DNA from: Oscillospiraceae bacterium
Lineage (GTDB): Bacteria; Bacillota; Clostridia; Oscillospirales; Acutalibacteraceae
Reading direction: 5' to 3'
DNA: 64,000 nt
NCBI GenBank assembly: GCA_009779995.1
Contig: WRDW01000005.1
Location: forward strand, 1-64,000
The notes under the pieces are model-generated. The model saw only the letters and a program-made list of their open reading frames with translations, did no database searches and was not told the DNA's origin. The position numbers and the translations under genes were made by a program. Position 1 is the first letter of the stretch, and each line of letters starts with the position of its first letter. Shown piece by piece: positions 30,231 through 39,010 of the stretch.

Positions 30231-31700
30231 ATGAACGTATTGCTGGTCAATCCCAACATCGGGTTTCAGCCCTCCACGCAGCCCGCGCCGCTGGGGTTGC
30301 TGTCCATCGGGACGTACCTGAAGCAGCGCGGCTGCCATGTGCGCCTGTACGACCGCAACGTGGACAAGATGTCCCTGGAAAAGGTGCTGCAGGCCTTCCA
30401 GCCGGACGCGGCGGGCGTCTCTGTGATCTCAACAAAGGCCCTGGATGACGGCGCCGGAGTTTCCTGCAAACTCCGGGCGCTGGGGATACCCGTCATCTGG
30501 GGCGGCCAGATGGCCTCCGCTGTTCCGGAATTGATTTTGCGGCAGGGCATTGCGGACTATGTGGTGATAGGGGAGGGGGAAGTCAGTTTTTACGCCCTTT
30601 TGCAGGCCATCGAACAAAAGCAGGACATGGCGCAGGTGGACGGCGTCGCTTACCTGGATGCAGCCGGTTCAGCGTGCCGCACGCCGGAGCGCCCCTTCGC
30701 GGAACTGGCGGAATTCCCTGTGACGGACTGGTCCCTCGCCGACCCCCGGAAGTACATGCGTTCGCACATGTGCTGTTCCAAAATGATGTTCTTATACCTC
30801 TCCAAGGGCTGCCCGTGCCAATGCACCTTCTGCTCCAACGAGAGCTTCCATCACTGCAAATACAGAAAACGCCCGAACGGGCACGTCCTCGCCGAAATCA
30901 AGGAGCTCGCGACGAAATACGGGCTCAACGGCGTCGAGTTCGCGGACGAGCTGTTTGGCGTAAACAAGCGCGAGCTGTACGAATTCTGCGACAGCCTGCG
31001 GGAAATGAAATTGGATTTCGTCTGGGGCTGCTCCACGCGGCTGAGCCACTTGAAGCGCGAGGACCTGCAATACATGTACGACGCCGGCTGCCGCTGGATT
31101 TTCTATGGCGTGGAAAGCGGTTCGCCGGACATGCTCAAACGTATCAAAAAGGGGATTGACCCGGAAATCATAGGCAAGGAATTTGCGATTTGCGGGGAGC
31201 TGGGCATAGCCGCCTATGCCGGCTTTATCATCGGCCTGCCGGACGAGACGGAGGACCAGCTTCGCGCGACCGTACAGCTGATGCTCGCCCTCGGAACCAC
31301 TTTTATCAACACATTGATGTTCTATCCCATTCCCGGCTCGGCGCTCTACAACGAGCTGGTCGGCAGAAAACGCCTGGTTCCGCCCGAAACGCTGCGGGAC
31401 CTGGGCACTTTTTCGCTGTTTGAAAAAAAGACGGTCAACTATTCCAATGTGCCGACACGGGACTTGTATGTGGTGCAAAGCTGCTTCCACTGGAGGGGTT
31501 TCTTTGGAAAAAACAGCGCAAAAAACATGAAAAAGCACGAGTTCGCGCAAAAAACCATCGTCAGCTCGCTTCGCCAGATTACGAAGCAGGGCATATTGAA
31601 CATGGTTAAATATCTTTTTTCGTCCGCCAGGATGTTTTTGATGATTGCCTGGTACGCCAACGCCTACCCGGGCATTCGCAGGAAGTACGGTCTTTCCTGA
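30231..31700 (+). CDS. B12-binding-domain radical SAM protein (BchE/P-methylase-like)
   Basis: 489 residues. The N-terminal 150 residues form a cobalamin-binding-type domain (MNVLLVNPNIGFQ, then PLGLLSIGTYLKQRGCHV, ADYVVIGEGEVSF), followed by a radical SAM core with YLSKGCPCQCTFCSN (Cys-x3-Cys-x2-Cys) and IFYGVESGSPDMLKRIKKG, typical of the BchE group. Substrates in this family range from tetrapyrroles to lipids and antibiotics. It has its own promoter inside the otherwise conserved tgt-yajC interval, so it is an added gene. The C-terminal 100 residues are basic and helical with YLFSSARMFLMIAWY, possibly membrane-associated. Substrate not deducible. Confidence 0.85.
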   Translation: MNVLLVNPNIGFQPSTQPAPLGLLSIGTYLKQRGCHVRLYDRNVDKMSLEKVLQAFQPDAAGVSVISTKALDDGAGVSCKLRALGIPVIWGGQMASAVPELILRQGIADYVVIGEGEVSFYALLQAIEQKQDMAQVDGVAYLDAAGSACRTPERPFAELAEFPVTDWSLADPRKYMRSHMCCSKMMFLYLSKGCPCQCTFCSNESFHHCKYRKRPNGHVLAEIKELATKYGLNGVEFADELFGVNKRELYEFCDSLREMKLDFVWGCSTRLSHLKREDLQYMYDAGCRWIFYGVESGSPDMLKRIKKGIDPEIIGKEFAICGELGIAAYAGFIIGLPDETEDQLRATVQLMLALGTTFINTLMFYPIPGSALYNELVGRKRLVPPETLRDLGTFSLFEKKTVNYSNVPTRDLYVVQSCFHWRGFFGKNSAKNMKKHEFAQKTIVSSLRQITKQGILNMVKYLFSSARMFLMIAWYANAYPGIRRKYGLS

Positions 31701-31761
31701 AAAAATAAAATGAACATATTGTAAAAATGCCGCGGTTGCCGCGTATTTCCAAAAAAACCTC

Positions 31762-31790
31762 TTGCTTTCTCCTGCCCAATCGGCTATAAT
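31762..31790 (+). promoter_or_regulatory. Promoter of yajC
   Basis: TTGCTT (31762-31767), 17-bp spacer, TATAAT (31785-31790). Confidence 0.8.
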
Positions 31791-31834
31791 AAAAAATACT
31801 GTACATCACTATTTTGGGAAGAGGAGCAAAGCGA

Positions 31835-32290
31835 ATGAATTTTGGTTTACTGATGAACATGTTTCCCGGCGGCGGCGGTGGCTCTGGCGGGACGGCACAG
31901 GGGGGCAGCCCGACCACGATGGTCATCATGATCGTGGGGATGCTGGGCGTGATGTATTTCACGATGATCCGCCCGCAGCGCAAGCGCCAGAAGGAAGAGC
32001 AGGCCATGCGGGATAACCTCTCCATCGGCGACGAGATCACCACCATCGGCGGGATCATGGGGCGTGTTGTCACCGTGAAGGAGGACAGCATCATCATCGA
32101 GACCGGCGCGGACCGCACGAAGCTGCGCATCATCCGCACGGCCGTGGGGGTCAACAACACCAACCAGGAGAAGGCCCAGGCCGAGCAGGACGCCGCCAAG
32201 AAGGCCGCCGAGGACGCCCGCGCCGAAAAGATGAGCGAATCCGCCAGCAGCAGGAAAAAGAGCAAGAAGAACAAGGGCGGCGACGAATAA
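31835..32290 (+). CDS. yajC: Preprotein translocase subunit YajC
   Basis: 151 residues from the ATG at 31835 (GAGGAGCAAAGCGA upstream). A glycine-rich N-terminus is followed by one membrane span (TTMVIMIVGMLGVMYFTMI) and the family signature RPQRKRQKEEQAMRDNLSIGDEITTIGGIMGRVV. The C-terminal 50 residues are a long charged, lysine/alanine-rich tail, longer than in most YajC proteins. It associates with SecDF in the membrane to aid protein export. Followed by a strong terminator. Confidence 0.93.
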   Translation: MNFGLLMNMFPGGGGGSGGTAQGGSPTTMVIMIVGMLGVMYFTMIRPQRKRQKEEQAMRDNLSIGDEITTIGGIMGRVVTVKEDSIIIETGADRTKLRIIRTAVGVNNTNQEKAQAEQDAAKKAAEDARAEKMSESASSRKKSKKNKGGDE

Positions 32291-32309
32291 GGCTGGACAA
32301 ATGCAAATG

Positions 32310-32338
32310 CGCCCCGGATTGATACCGGGGCGTTTTTT
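32310..32338 (+). terminator. Rho-independent terminator after yajC
   Basis: Stem CGCCCCGG / CCGGGGCG with a 7-nt loop, followed by TTTTTT. Confidence 0.92.
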
Positions 32339-34715
32339 ATGGTGTAGAGACGCAGCAGCTTTGCGCCTCTACATAAACGTCCTTTAAAATGGTCCGCACC
32401 CATCCCGCCGACCCAAACGGCGGGTTCCCGTGCAAATAATGGCTCCTGCAATTCTCGCCATCGCACGTCCATTCGATCAAGAACAGCCTTTGCTCGCCGC
32501 CGCACACGCGCAGGCGGGCGAGGGTCTTGTTTTCGTTCGCCGGCACAGAAAAATCCCCCTCCAGCAGGGTCTCGTTGCTGTGGGCGTCCCGCACGCGATA
32601 GGTTCCCTCACGCGCCTGCAATGAGTCGTTCCCCGCCACCAGCGCGATATGCCAGCCCTCCGGCTCGGCGAACATCAGGTGCAGGGGCCGCTGGGCCGCT
32701 TTGACCCAGTGATAGGCCAGTTTTTTGCCCCCGTACCAGTCCACGATGGCGTCGGAGATCTGCGGCCAGCCGTCCAGCAGGTTCCACCAGATGACGCCCG
32801 TGCGCTCCCACTTGCGCAGGCGCGCCGTCTCGATGAAGAACTTGAAGGCCTCGGCCTGCACCAGCTGGGAGGCCAGGATAAACTCGTCCAGGTCGTCCGG
32901 GATTTCGCCGAACACCTCGGCGATCTGGTTCGCCATCATGGCGTTGCGGCCCGCCCAGGGGTCGCCCTCCTTCGCGGTGAAGCAGGAGGCGTGCAGATGC
33001 CACTCGGCGTTGCCGCGCCAGGGCCGGGGCTCCGGCCAGACGTTCTCCGGCGTGAACATTTTCTCCAGGCTCTCCCGGTTCGGGCAGCCGTGGAAGCCCA
33101 TCTCGCTGACAAAACAGGCATGAGAATCTGTGTAAAATTTGTCTTTGTAGTAGATGCGCGGCCCCCAGAGATGATCTTCGGAGGGCTGGCCCAATCCCGC
33201 GATGAAGTCCGGCGCGTAGTAGGGCGAGCTGGGCAGGTAGTCCCGCGTGCCGTCGTGATTTTCGACTTCGAGGCGCAGCACCTCCCGTGTGGCGAAGTTG
33301 CGGTTGGGGTCCAGCCCGGCGCTGCGGTAGTTGTAGTCGCACTCGTTGTCGCCGCTCCACAGGGCAAGGCTCGGGTGCTGCCGCAGCTTTTGGATCACCT
33401 TCCGGGCCTCTATGCGCAGCTGCGAATAAAATTCTTCGTCCCTGGGGTAGAGATTGCAGGCCATGGTGAAATCCTGCCAGACCAGGATGCCGTATTGATC
33501 ACACAAGTCATAAAACGCATGATCTTCGTAGACGTTCCCGCCCCAGCAGCGCAGGATGTTGCAGCCGAGATCCTGCATCATGCCAAGGGCTTTCTCATAG
33601 CGCGCGGCGTCCCGGCTGTGGAAGGCGTTCAGGGGCACCCAGTTGCTGCCCTTGCACAGGATCGGCTCGCCGTTGACGTAAAAACAGAATTTGCCCGGCT
33701 TTTCGCGCGTTGTTATATCTGTCCTCTCAAGCTTGATGGTGCGCACGCCCAGGGTGTCCCACTTCTCGCAGAGCAGCTTCTCCCCCTGCCACAGAGAGAG
33801 CCGCACCCGGTACAGGGGCTGCTCGCCATACCCCGCAGGCCACCAAAGCTGGGGATGCTCCAGTTCCGCCTCGTCCGTCCCGGCGGCGAACCACAGCACC
33901 TTCTCCAGCGCGAACGCGGGCACTTGGCTCTCGCCCAGAAAGCCCTCCAGCCGCCAGCGCAGGCCCTCCCTGAGGGCGGTCGTCTCGAACACATAGAAAA
34001 TTCGCAGCCTTGCCTTATCGGCTTCCCTGTCGATGCGCAGGGTGCTCAGGAACATCTGCGTCACCCGGTGCGGCCCGCGGCGCTCCAGGCGTACGCCCCG
34101 CCACAGCCCGCAGGTGACGCAGCGGCACATAATGTCCCAGCCGTACGACGACGGCGCGCGCCGCAGGCGCAGGCTCTCCATGCAGCAGAAGTGGTGCCGC
34201 GTCACCGCCGGGAGGCTGTCCGCCGTGTCGGCCGCCTCCTCGATGGGCGAGGCCAGGCGAATCACGAGCTCGTTTTCGCCCTCGCGCAGGAATTCTGTGA
34301 TGTCGAATTCATGGGCGATCAGCGCGTTGCTGCTGTTCCCGAACAATTCGCCATTCAGGTAATACTCCGCCACGCAGTCCACGCCCTCGAAGACCAACAC
34401 GGCGCGGTGCTGCGCACAACCACCCCGGCCCTGCGGGGCCACCCCTCCACGGAGGGAAATTGGGGAAGAGAGCGTGAAGACCTTTCTGTACCACCACTCG
34501 TAGAATTCATATTCCCGGAGCTTCATCATGTGCAGCCCCTTGTAAAGGTCTTCGGGCAGCAGCCCGGCCCGCGAGAGCGCAAGCGCGGCCTCGCCGGGCA
34601 CCTCGGCGGGGAGGGGCGTATGGGCGGCCAGGTCCGCCGGGGTATTTACGGGCGAACCGCGCTGCGGAAAGCCGAAGAGCTCCCAGGCGCCGTCAAGAGA
34701 TTGGGTGTTGATCAT
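32337..34715 (-). CDS. Beta-mannosidase, glycoside hydrolase family 2
   Basis: 792 residues from the ATG at 34715 (AAGGAG upstream; the track's earlier start has none). Domain order: jelly-roll (SLDGAWELF, VPGEAALALSRAG), immunoglobulin-like, then the TIM barrel with GSNWVPLNAF, ILRCWGGNVYED, the acid/base glutamate in LALWSGDNECDYN and the nucleophile region ACFVSEMGFHGCP. No signal peptide, so it acts in the cytoplasm on imported beta-mannosides. Two oddities: a 17-residue insert (SLRGGVAPQGRGG) from a palindromic repeat in the first domain, and a C-terminal end encoded by another repeat. Confidence 0.9.
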   Translation of the reverse strand: MINTQSLDGAWELFGFPQRGSPVNTPADLAAHTPLPAEVPGEAALALSRAGLLPEDLYKGLHMMKLREYEFYEWWYRKVFTLSSPISLRGGVAPQGRGGCAQHRAVLVFEGVDCVAEYYLNGELFGNSSNALIAHEFDITEFLREGENELVIRLASPIEEAADTADSLPAVTRHHFCCMESLRLRRAPSSYGWDIMCRCVTCGLWRGVRLERRGPHRVTQMFLSTLRIDREADKARLRIFYVFETTALREGLRWRLEGFLGESQVPAFALEKVLWFAAGTDEAELEHPQLWWPAGYGEQPLYRVRLSLWQGEKLLCEKWDTLGVRTIKLERTDITTREKPGKFCFYVNGEPILCKGSNWVPLNAFHSRDAARYEKALGMMQDLGCNILRCWGGNVYEDHAFYDLCDQYGILVWQDFTMACNLYPRDEEFYSQLRIEARKVIQKLRQHPSLALWSGDNECDYNYRSAGLDPNRNFATREVLRLEVENHDGTRDYLPSSPYYAPDFIAGLGQPSEDHLWGPRIYYKDKFYTDSHACFVSEMGFHGCPNRESLEKMFTPENVWPEPRPWRGNAEWHLHASCFTAKEGDPWAGRNAMMANQIAEVFGEIPDDLDEFILASQLVQAEAFKFFIETARLRKWERTGVIWWNLLDGWPQISDAIVDWYGGKKLAYHWVKAAQRPLHLMFAEPEGWHIALVAGNDSLQAREGTYRVRDAHSNETLLEGDFSVPANENKTLARLRVCGGEQRLFLIEWTCDGENCRSHYLHGNPPFGSAGWVRTILKDVYVEAQSCCVSTP
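32344..32372. repeat. GAGACGC-family palindrome in the mannosidase 3' end
   Basis: GTAGAGACGCA GCAGCTT TGCGCCTCTAC. Read on the minus strand it encodes the final residues of the mannosidase (AQSCCVST), so the repeat has been captured as coding sequence. Confidence 0.7.
34419..34458. repeat. Palindromic element translated inside the mannosidase gene
   Basis: 40 bp, the same two-hairpin element as at 15143-15183; on the coding strand it gives SLRGGVAPQGRGG. It is placed in a surface loop between two strands of the N-terminal domain (before VLVFEGVDCVAEYYLNGE). Confidence 0.8.
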
Positions 34716-34749
34716 CGGATTCTCCTTCTGAAAAAATATAATTTTTCTA

Positions 34750-34778
34750 TTGACATATCGTGCGGAACACACTATAAT
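34750..34778 (+). promoter_or_regulatory. Promoter and likely operator of the padR operon
   Basis: TTGACA (34750-34755), 17-bp spacer, TATAAT (34773-34778). A palindrome CCGCACAGTGCGG at about 34800 follows, a plausible binding site for the PadR regulator. Confidence 0.8.
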
Positions 34779-34828
34779 AGAGTTGACAATACAAAATACC
34801 GCACAGTGCGGCGATTGGAGGCGATAGC

Positions 34829-35170
34829 ATGGACAAAGACGACCTGGTTTCCGGCTTCCTGCTGGAGCTGCGCAGGGGCACGGTGATCCTCTGCGTGCTG
34901 GCCAAGCTGCGCAGGCCCGCCTACGGCTACCAGCTGGTGGCCGACCTGGCGGATACCGGGCTGCCGGTGGAGGCCAACACGCTCTACCCGCTGCTGCGGC
35001 GCCTGGAGGCCCAGGGCCTGCTGGAGAGCAATTGGGACACCGGGGGCGCGAAGCCCCGCAAATACTACGCAGCCACTCCCTTCGGCCTGGAGGTGCTGGA
35101 GGCGCTCAAGGGCCACTGGCAGAACACCGCGCAAAGCCTGAATGCAATTTTAGAGGAGGACCCGTCATGA
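34829..35170 (+). CDS. PadR-family transcriptional regulator
   Basis: 113 residues, usual for PadR subfamily 2. Winged-helix motif LRRGTVILCVLAKLRRPAYGYQLVADLADTGLPVEANTLYPLLRRLEAQGLL, with the 'PLLRRLE..G' recognition helix, then the wing WDTGGAKPRKYYAATPFGLEVLEAL and a C-terminal dimerisation helix. It probably represses its own operon through the palindrome after the promoter. The next gene (HAAS domain) overlaps it by ATGA, a common pairing for PadR regulators of envelope stress. Confidence 0.92.
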   Translation: MDKDDLVSGFLLELRRGTVILCVLAKLRRPAYGYQLVADLADTGLPVEANTLYPLLRRLEAQGLLESNWDTGGAKPRKYYAATPFGLEVLEALKGHWQNTAQSLNAILEEDPS

Positions 35171-36165
35171 CACACGAACTGATCGAGCGCTACATCTACG
35201 CCGTCACCCGCCGCCTGCCCGCGAAGCTGCGCGGGGATGTGGAGCGGGAGCTCGCCAGCCTGATCTCCGACATGCTCGAGGCCCGCTGCGGCCCGGTGAC
35301 GCCCGAGGAAAGGGACGCGCGCGTCGTGCTCACGGAACTGGGCCCGCCCGGCAAGCTGGCCGCGAAATACAGCGGCGACGAGGGCAGCGCCCTCATCGGC
35401 GGCGAATACTTCCTGCTGTACAAATTCGTGCTGAAGCTCGTGCTGCCCATCGCCGCGGGGGGCATCGCCTTCGCCAGCGTGCTCTCGCTGCTCCTGAACG
35501 GCAGCCCGGAGCCGAACCCCTGGATTCTGTTTGCCAAAACCTTCGGGCAGATTCTCGCGGGGATTGCCGGCGGCTCCATACAGGCCTTCGCCGTCATCAC
35601 GGTCGTCTTCGCGGCGCTGGAACGGGGGAAGGTCAGCCTCGGCGGCGGCGATTTCATCGATTCGCTGCCCCTGGTGCCCATCATGAACGAGCGCATCAAG
35701 CCCTGGGAGCCCATCGCCGGCATGGTATTCTGCGTGGTCGGGGCGGCGGTGTTCCTGGGCTTCCCGCAGGTGATCGGGATCGGCGTTTTCACAACGGGCG
35801 AGGCTTGGGTGCCCGTGTTCAACGCCCAGGTGCTGCGCTCCCTCTGGCCGCCCGTCGCGCTGTGGGCGGCGCTGGGCGTCGCCAGGGAGATCGTGCGGCT
35901 CATCGAAGGGCGCTACACCTGGCGCCTGGCGATCGCAACCCTCGTGGCGAATTTGCTGATGGCGGTCTGCGCGGCGCTGGTGCTCTTGCGGGAGAAACTC
36001 ATGCAGCCCCCCTTCATCCAGTACATCGACGAGATCATCCAGGAGCCGCTCATCACCGCGCTGTTTGCCCACCTCAACCTATTCCTCCTGGGAATCGTGC
36101 TGTTCGCGCTGCTGCTGGACATGGGCACGGCATTCCTCAAGGCGCGCAAGCATGGCAGGATGTAG
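35167..36165 (+). CDS. HAAS-domain membrane protein, partner of PadR
   Basis: 332 residues from the ATG at 35167. The N-terminal 65 residues match the HAAS signalling domain (IERYIYAVTRRLPAKLRGDVERELASLISDMLEAR ... LTELGPPGKLAAKY). At least six hydrophobic spans follow (FVLKLVLPIAAGGIAFASVLSLLL; ILAGIAGGSIQAFAVITVVFAA; AGMVFCVVGAAVFLGF; and others). HAAS proteins are membrane sensors or effectors controlled by the PadR regulator encoded upstream. The stop codon TAG is the first three bases of the 24-bp palindromic repeat at 36163. Confidence 0.83.
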   Translation: MTHELIERYIYAVTRRLPAKLRGDVERELASLISDMLEARCGPVTPEERDARVVLTELGPPGKLAAKYSGDEGSALIGGEYFLLYKFVLKLVLPIAAGGIAFASVLSLLLNGSPEPNPWILFAKTFGQILAGIAGGSIQAFAVITVVFAALERGKVSLGGGDFIDSLPLVPIMNERIKPWEPIAGMVFCVVGAAVFLGFPQVIGIGVFTTGEAWVPVFNAQVLRSLWPPVALWAALGVAREIVRLIEGRYTWRLAIATLVANLLMAVCAALVLLREKLMQPPFIQYIDEIIQEPLITALFAHLNLFLLGIVLFALLLDMGTAFLKARKHGRM

Positions 36166-36186
36166 AGACGCACGGCAGTGCGTCTA
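36163..36186. repeat. 24-bp palindrome supplying both stop codons of convergent genes
   Basis: TAGAGACGCAC GGCA GTGCGTCTA has TAG at both ends on opposite strands. The left TAG stops the HAAS gene and the right one (minus strand) stops the radical SAM gene. Confidence 0.85.
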
Positions 36187-37959
36187 TGCCTGGCATCCCG
36201 CCCCGCAGCCCGCGCAGGCCTCACGGCAGTTGGGCGTCGTTTGCGCGGAAAATGCCCGCTCCTTCTCGCGCCACAGGAAGGCCTTCGTTACGCCATAGCC
36301 GAGGTGCTCCCAGGGGAGCGCCTCGTCCTTTTCGCGCTCGCGCAGGTATTCTTTTGGATCAATGCCCAAATCGTCGAAGCACTCCTTCCAGAGCGCGGGC
36401 CTGAACTGGTCGTCCCAGCCGTCGAAGCGCGCGCCGCGCCGCCGGGCCAGTTCGAGCACGTCGGCCAGGCGCCCGTCCCCCCGGGCGAACGCGCCCTCCA
36501 GCAGGCTGGTTTCGCTGTCGTGATAGCTCAGCTTGATCTTCTTGTTTTTGATCGCATTGCGCAGCAGCGCCTGCTTGCGGGCGAGCTCTCCGCGCGTGTC
36601 CATGGCCTCCCACTGGAAGGGCGTGAAGGGCTTGGGCACGAAGCCCGCCACGCTCAGGGACACCTGCACACCCTTGCCCTTGGGCCTGTCCGGGCTGCGA
36701 TAATACTCGTCAACGACTTTTTGCGCCAGCTCGGCGATGCCGAGAATATCCTCGTCCGTCTCCGTGGGCAGGCCGATCATGAAATAGAGCTTGACGCTCG
36801 TCCAGCCGCCCGAAAACGCCTGCCTGGCCGTTGACAGAATCTGCTTTTCTGTGATGTTCTTGTTGATCACGTCGCGCAGTCTCTGCGTACCGGCCTCGGG
36901 GGCGAAGGTCAGGCCGCTGCGGCGCACCTGCGCCAGCTTCTTCATCATCTCCTTGGGGAACTCGTCTATTCGCAAACTGGGCACGGCGACGTTGATCTTT
37001 TGCGGCACGGCCCAGTCCAGCATGGAATCGAGAAGTTCGGGCAATCGCGTGTAGTCGCTGGTACTGAGCGAACACAGCGAGACCTCCTCGTAGCCCGTGT
37101 TGTCGCATAGCGCGCGGCATTGCGCGTCCACAATCTCCGGGCTTTTTTCCCTGACGGGCCGGTTCAAAAACCCCGCCTGGCAGAAGCGGCAGCCGCGTAT
37201 GCAGCCCCGGAACAGCTCCGTGACCGTCCTGTCGTGCACCACTTCCAGCAGCGGCACGACGAAGCTTTCGGGAAAATAGCACGTGTCCAGGTCTTTCACG
37301 ATACGCTTTTTCACGGAAGCCTGATTTAATGCGGGCACATAAATCCCCTCAAGCTTTGAAGCCGCCCGCAAAAATTCCTCTTTCGAGCTGTTTTTGCGCT
37401 TGTGCTCGGCCAATAGATCGAGCAGCTCGCCGCTGACCTCCTCGCCCTCGCCCAAGACGAAAATATCGATGAAGGGCGCAAGGGGCGCGGGGTTGCAGGC
37501 GCAGGGCCCGCCGGCGATCACCAGCGGCGCGAGGCTGGGCCTGTCGGCGCTGCGCAGGGGGACGCCCGCCAAATCCAGCATATTCAGCACATTTGTGTAG
37601 CTCAGCTCATATTGCAGCGTGAAGCCCAGCAGGTCGAAGTCCCGCAGGGGGTCGCCGCTCTCCAGGGCCCAGAGGGGAATTTCTTTCTCGCGCATGAGGG
37701 CTTCCATATCTGTCCAGGGGGCGAAGCAACGTTCGCACCAGCAGTCCGCCCGGGCGTTGGCCAGGCCGTAGAGAATCTTCATCGCCAGGTTGGACATGCC
37801 GATTTCATACGTATCCGGAAAGCAAAAGGCATAGCGCAGCAACACTTCATTTGGGTCTTTCATGATGCTGCCGGGTTCCCCGCCGGTGTAGCGGCCCGGC
37901 TTTTGGACGAGGGGGAGCAAAACTTCAAAATCGCGGGGGCTGAAATCGCGGAAGGGCAT
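36184..37959 (-). CDS. TIGR03960-type B12-binding radical SAM protein
   Basis: 591 residues, usual for this widespread Firmicutes family (YgiQ/TIGR03960-like). N-terminal region VQKPGRYTGGEPGSI and FPDTYEIGMSNLAMKILYGL; cobalamin-like domain with GGPCACNPAPLAPFIDIFVLGEGEE; radical SAM cysteines RGCIRGCRFCQAGF (Cys-x3-Cys-x2-Cys); then SLCSLSTSDYT and TFAPEAGTQRLRDVINKNIT. In many clostridia it precedes a DUF2344 gene and ribonuclease G, probably in tRNA or rRNA modification; those neighbours are absent here. The C-terminus ends in CREACAGCGAGCQA, whose cysteines may bind a metal. Its TAG stop is part of the palindromic repeat. Confidence 0.88.
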   Translation of the reverse strand: MPFRDFSPRDFEVLLPLVQKPGRYTGGEPGSIMKDPNEVLLRYAFCFPDTYEIGMSNLAMKILYGLANARADCWCERCFAPWTDMEALMREKEIPLWALESGDPLRDFDLLGFTLQYELSYTNVLNMLDLAGVPLRSADRPSLAPLVIAGGPCACNPAPLAPFIDIFVLGEGEEVSGELLDLLAEHKRKNSSKEEFLRAASKLEGIYVPALNQASVKKRIVKDLDTCYFPESFVVPLLEVVHDRTVTELFRGCIRGCRFCQAGFLNRPVREKSPEIVDAQCRALCDNTGYEEVSLCSLSTSDYTRLPELLDSMLDWAVPQKINVAVPSLRIDEFPKEMMKKLAQVRRSGLTFAPEAGTQRLRDVINKNITEKQILSTARQAFSGGWTSVKLYFMIGLPTETDEDILGIAELAQKVVDEYYRSPDRPKGKGVQVSLSVAGFVPKPFTPFQWEAMDTRGELARKQALLRNAIKNKKIKLSYHDSETSLLEGAFARGDGRLADVLELARRRGARFDGWDDQFRPALWKECFDDLGIDPKEYLREREKDEALPWEHLGYGVTKAFLWREKERAFSAQTTPNCREACAGCGAGCQA

Positions 37960-37988
37960 AGGTGAAACTCCTTTGGCGTAATGATAAT

Positions 37989-38017
37989 ATTATATCACAA
38001 GGCACACCGGTTCGCAA
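37989..38017 (-). promoter_or_regulatory. Promoter of the TIGR03960 gene
   Basis: Minus-strand TTGCGA (38012-38017), 17-bp spacer, TATAAT (37989-37994), followed by AAGGAG before the ATG. Confidence 0.75.
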
Positions 38018-38031
38018 GGCAAAAATAACCC

Positions 38032-38061
38032 TTGCCAAACCCACATGCCGCGTGTTATAAT
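38032..38061 (+). promoter_or_regulatory. Promoter of metA
   Basis: TTGCCA (38032-38037), 18-bp spacer, TATAAT (38056-38061). The leader is too short for a SAM riboswitch. Confidence 0.7.
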
Positions 38062-38092
38062 ACTTCAATCTTACCCGAAAGGAGCCTTCCCG

Positions 38093-39010
38093 ATGCCCAT
38101 CAATATCGACGCCCGGCTGCCCGCGCGCAGCGTACTGGAAATGGAGAATATCTTCGTGATGAGCCGGGAGCGCGCCATGGCGCAGGACATCCGGCCGCTG
38201 CGCATCGCGATTCTCAACCTGATGCCGACGAAAATCGAGACCGAGACCCAGCTGCTGCGCCTGCTGAGCAACACGCCCATCCAGGTGGATATTGAATTGC
38301 TGCAGACGGCAACCCACAGGCCAAAGCACACCCCGCAGGAGCATTTATTGCAATTTTACAAGACTTTTGAAGAGATCAAGCACGAGCGCTACGACGGCAT
38401 GATCGTCACCGGCGCGCCGGTGGAGCACCTGCCCTTTGAAGAAGTGGACTACTGGCCGGAGCTGTGCGAAATCTTCGAGTGGAGCAAAAAGCACGTCTGG
38501 TCTGTGTTCCACATCTGCTGGGGCGCGCAGGCGGGGCTGTATTACCACCACGGCGTACCCAAGTTCCCCCTGCCGCGCAAGCTCTCCGGGGTCTATGTGC
38601 ACATGCTGACAGACCCCGTGCACCCCCTGGTGCGCGGCATGGATGACGAGTACCTCGCCCCGCACTCGCGCTACACCGAGGTGCGCCGGCAGGACATCGA
38701 GGCCGTGCCCGAACTGCGGGTGATCTCCTGCTCGGAGGAGGCCGGGGTTCACCTGGTGAGCGACGCGGGCCGCCGCAATATCTACGCCACGGGCCACTCG
38801 GAGTACGACCGCGAAACCCTCGCCGGGGAGTATTTCCGGGACGTCAACAAGGGCCTGGACATCCAGGTGCCCTGCAACTATTTCCCCGGCGGCGACCCCG
38901 CCCGCCCGCCTGCCATGCGCTGGCGCGGCGCGGCCAGCCTGCTGTTCTCCAACTGGCTGAACTACTTCGTGTACCAGGAGACACCATTTGATTTGGAGGC
39001 GATCTCATGA
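38093..39010 (+). CDS. metA: Homoserine O-acyltransferase MetA
   Basis: 305 residues from the ATG at 38093 (GAAAGGAGCC upstream). MetA family: [51 protein letters not shown], the catalytic cysteine in [19 protein letters not shown], then HSRYTEV and the catalytic histidine in [11 protein letters not shown]. It activates homoserine with an acyl-CoA for methionine synthesis; many Firmicutes MetA enzymes use acetyl-CoA, and the sequence alone does not settle which donor. It overlaps the next gene by ATGA. Confidence 0.93.
   Translation: MPINIDARLPARSVLEMENIFVMSRERAMAQDIRPLRIAILNLMPTKIETETQLLRLLSNTPIQVDIELLQTATHRPKHTPQEHLLQFYKTFEEIKHERYDGMIVTGAPVEHLPFEEVDYWPELCEIFEWSKKHVWSVFHICWGAQAGLYYHHGVPKFPLPRKLSGVYVHMLTDPVHPLVRGMDDEYLAPHSRYTEVRRQDIEAVPELRVISCSEEAGVHLVSDAGRRNIYATGHSEYDRETLAGEYFRDVNKGLDIQVPCNYFPGGDPARPPAMRWRGAASLLFSNWLNYFVYQETPFDLEAIS

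Noticed and set aside
32649-34886. 745-residue plus-strand ORF opposite the mannosidase
   Set aside because: A classic antisense shadow of a GC-rich gene; no ribosome site and no recognisable domain, while the minus strand has full GH2 motifs.
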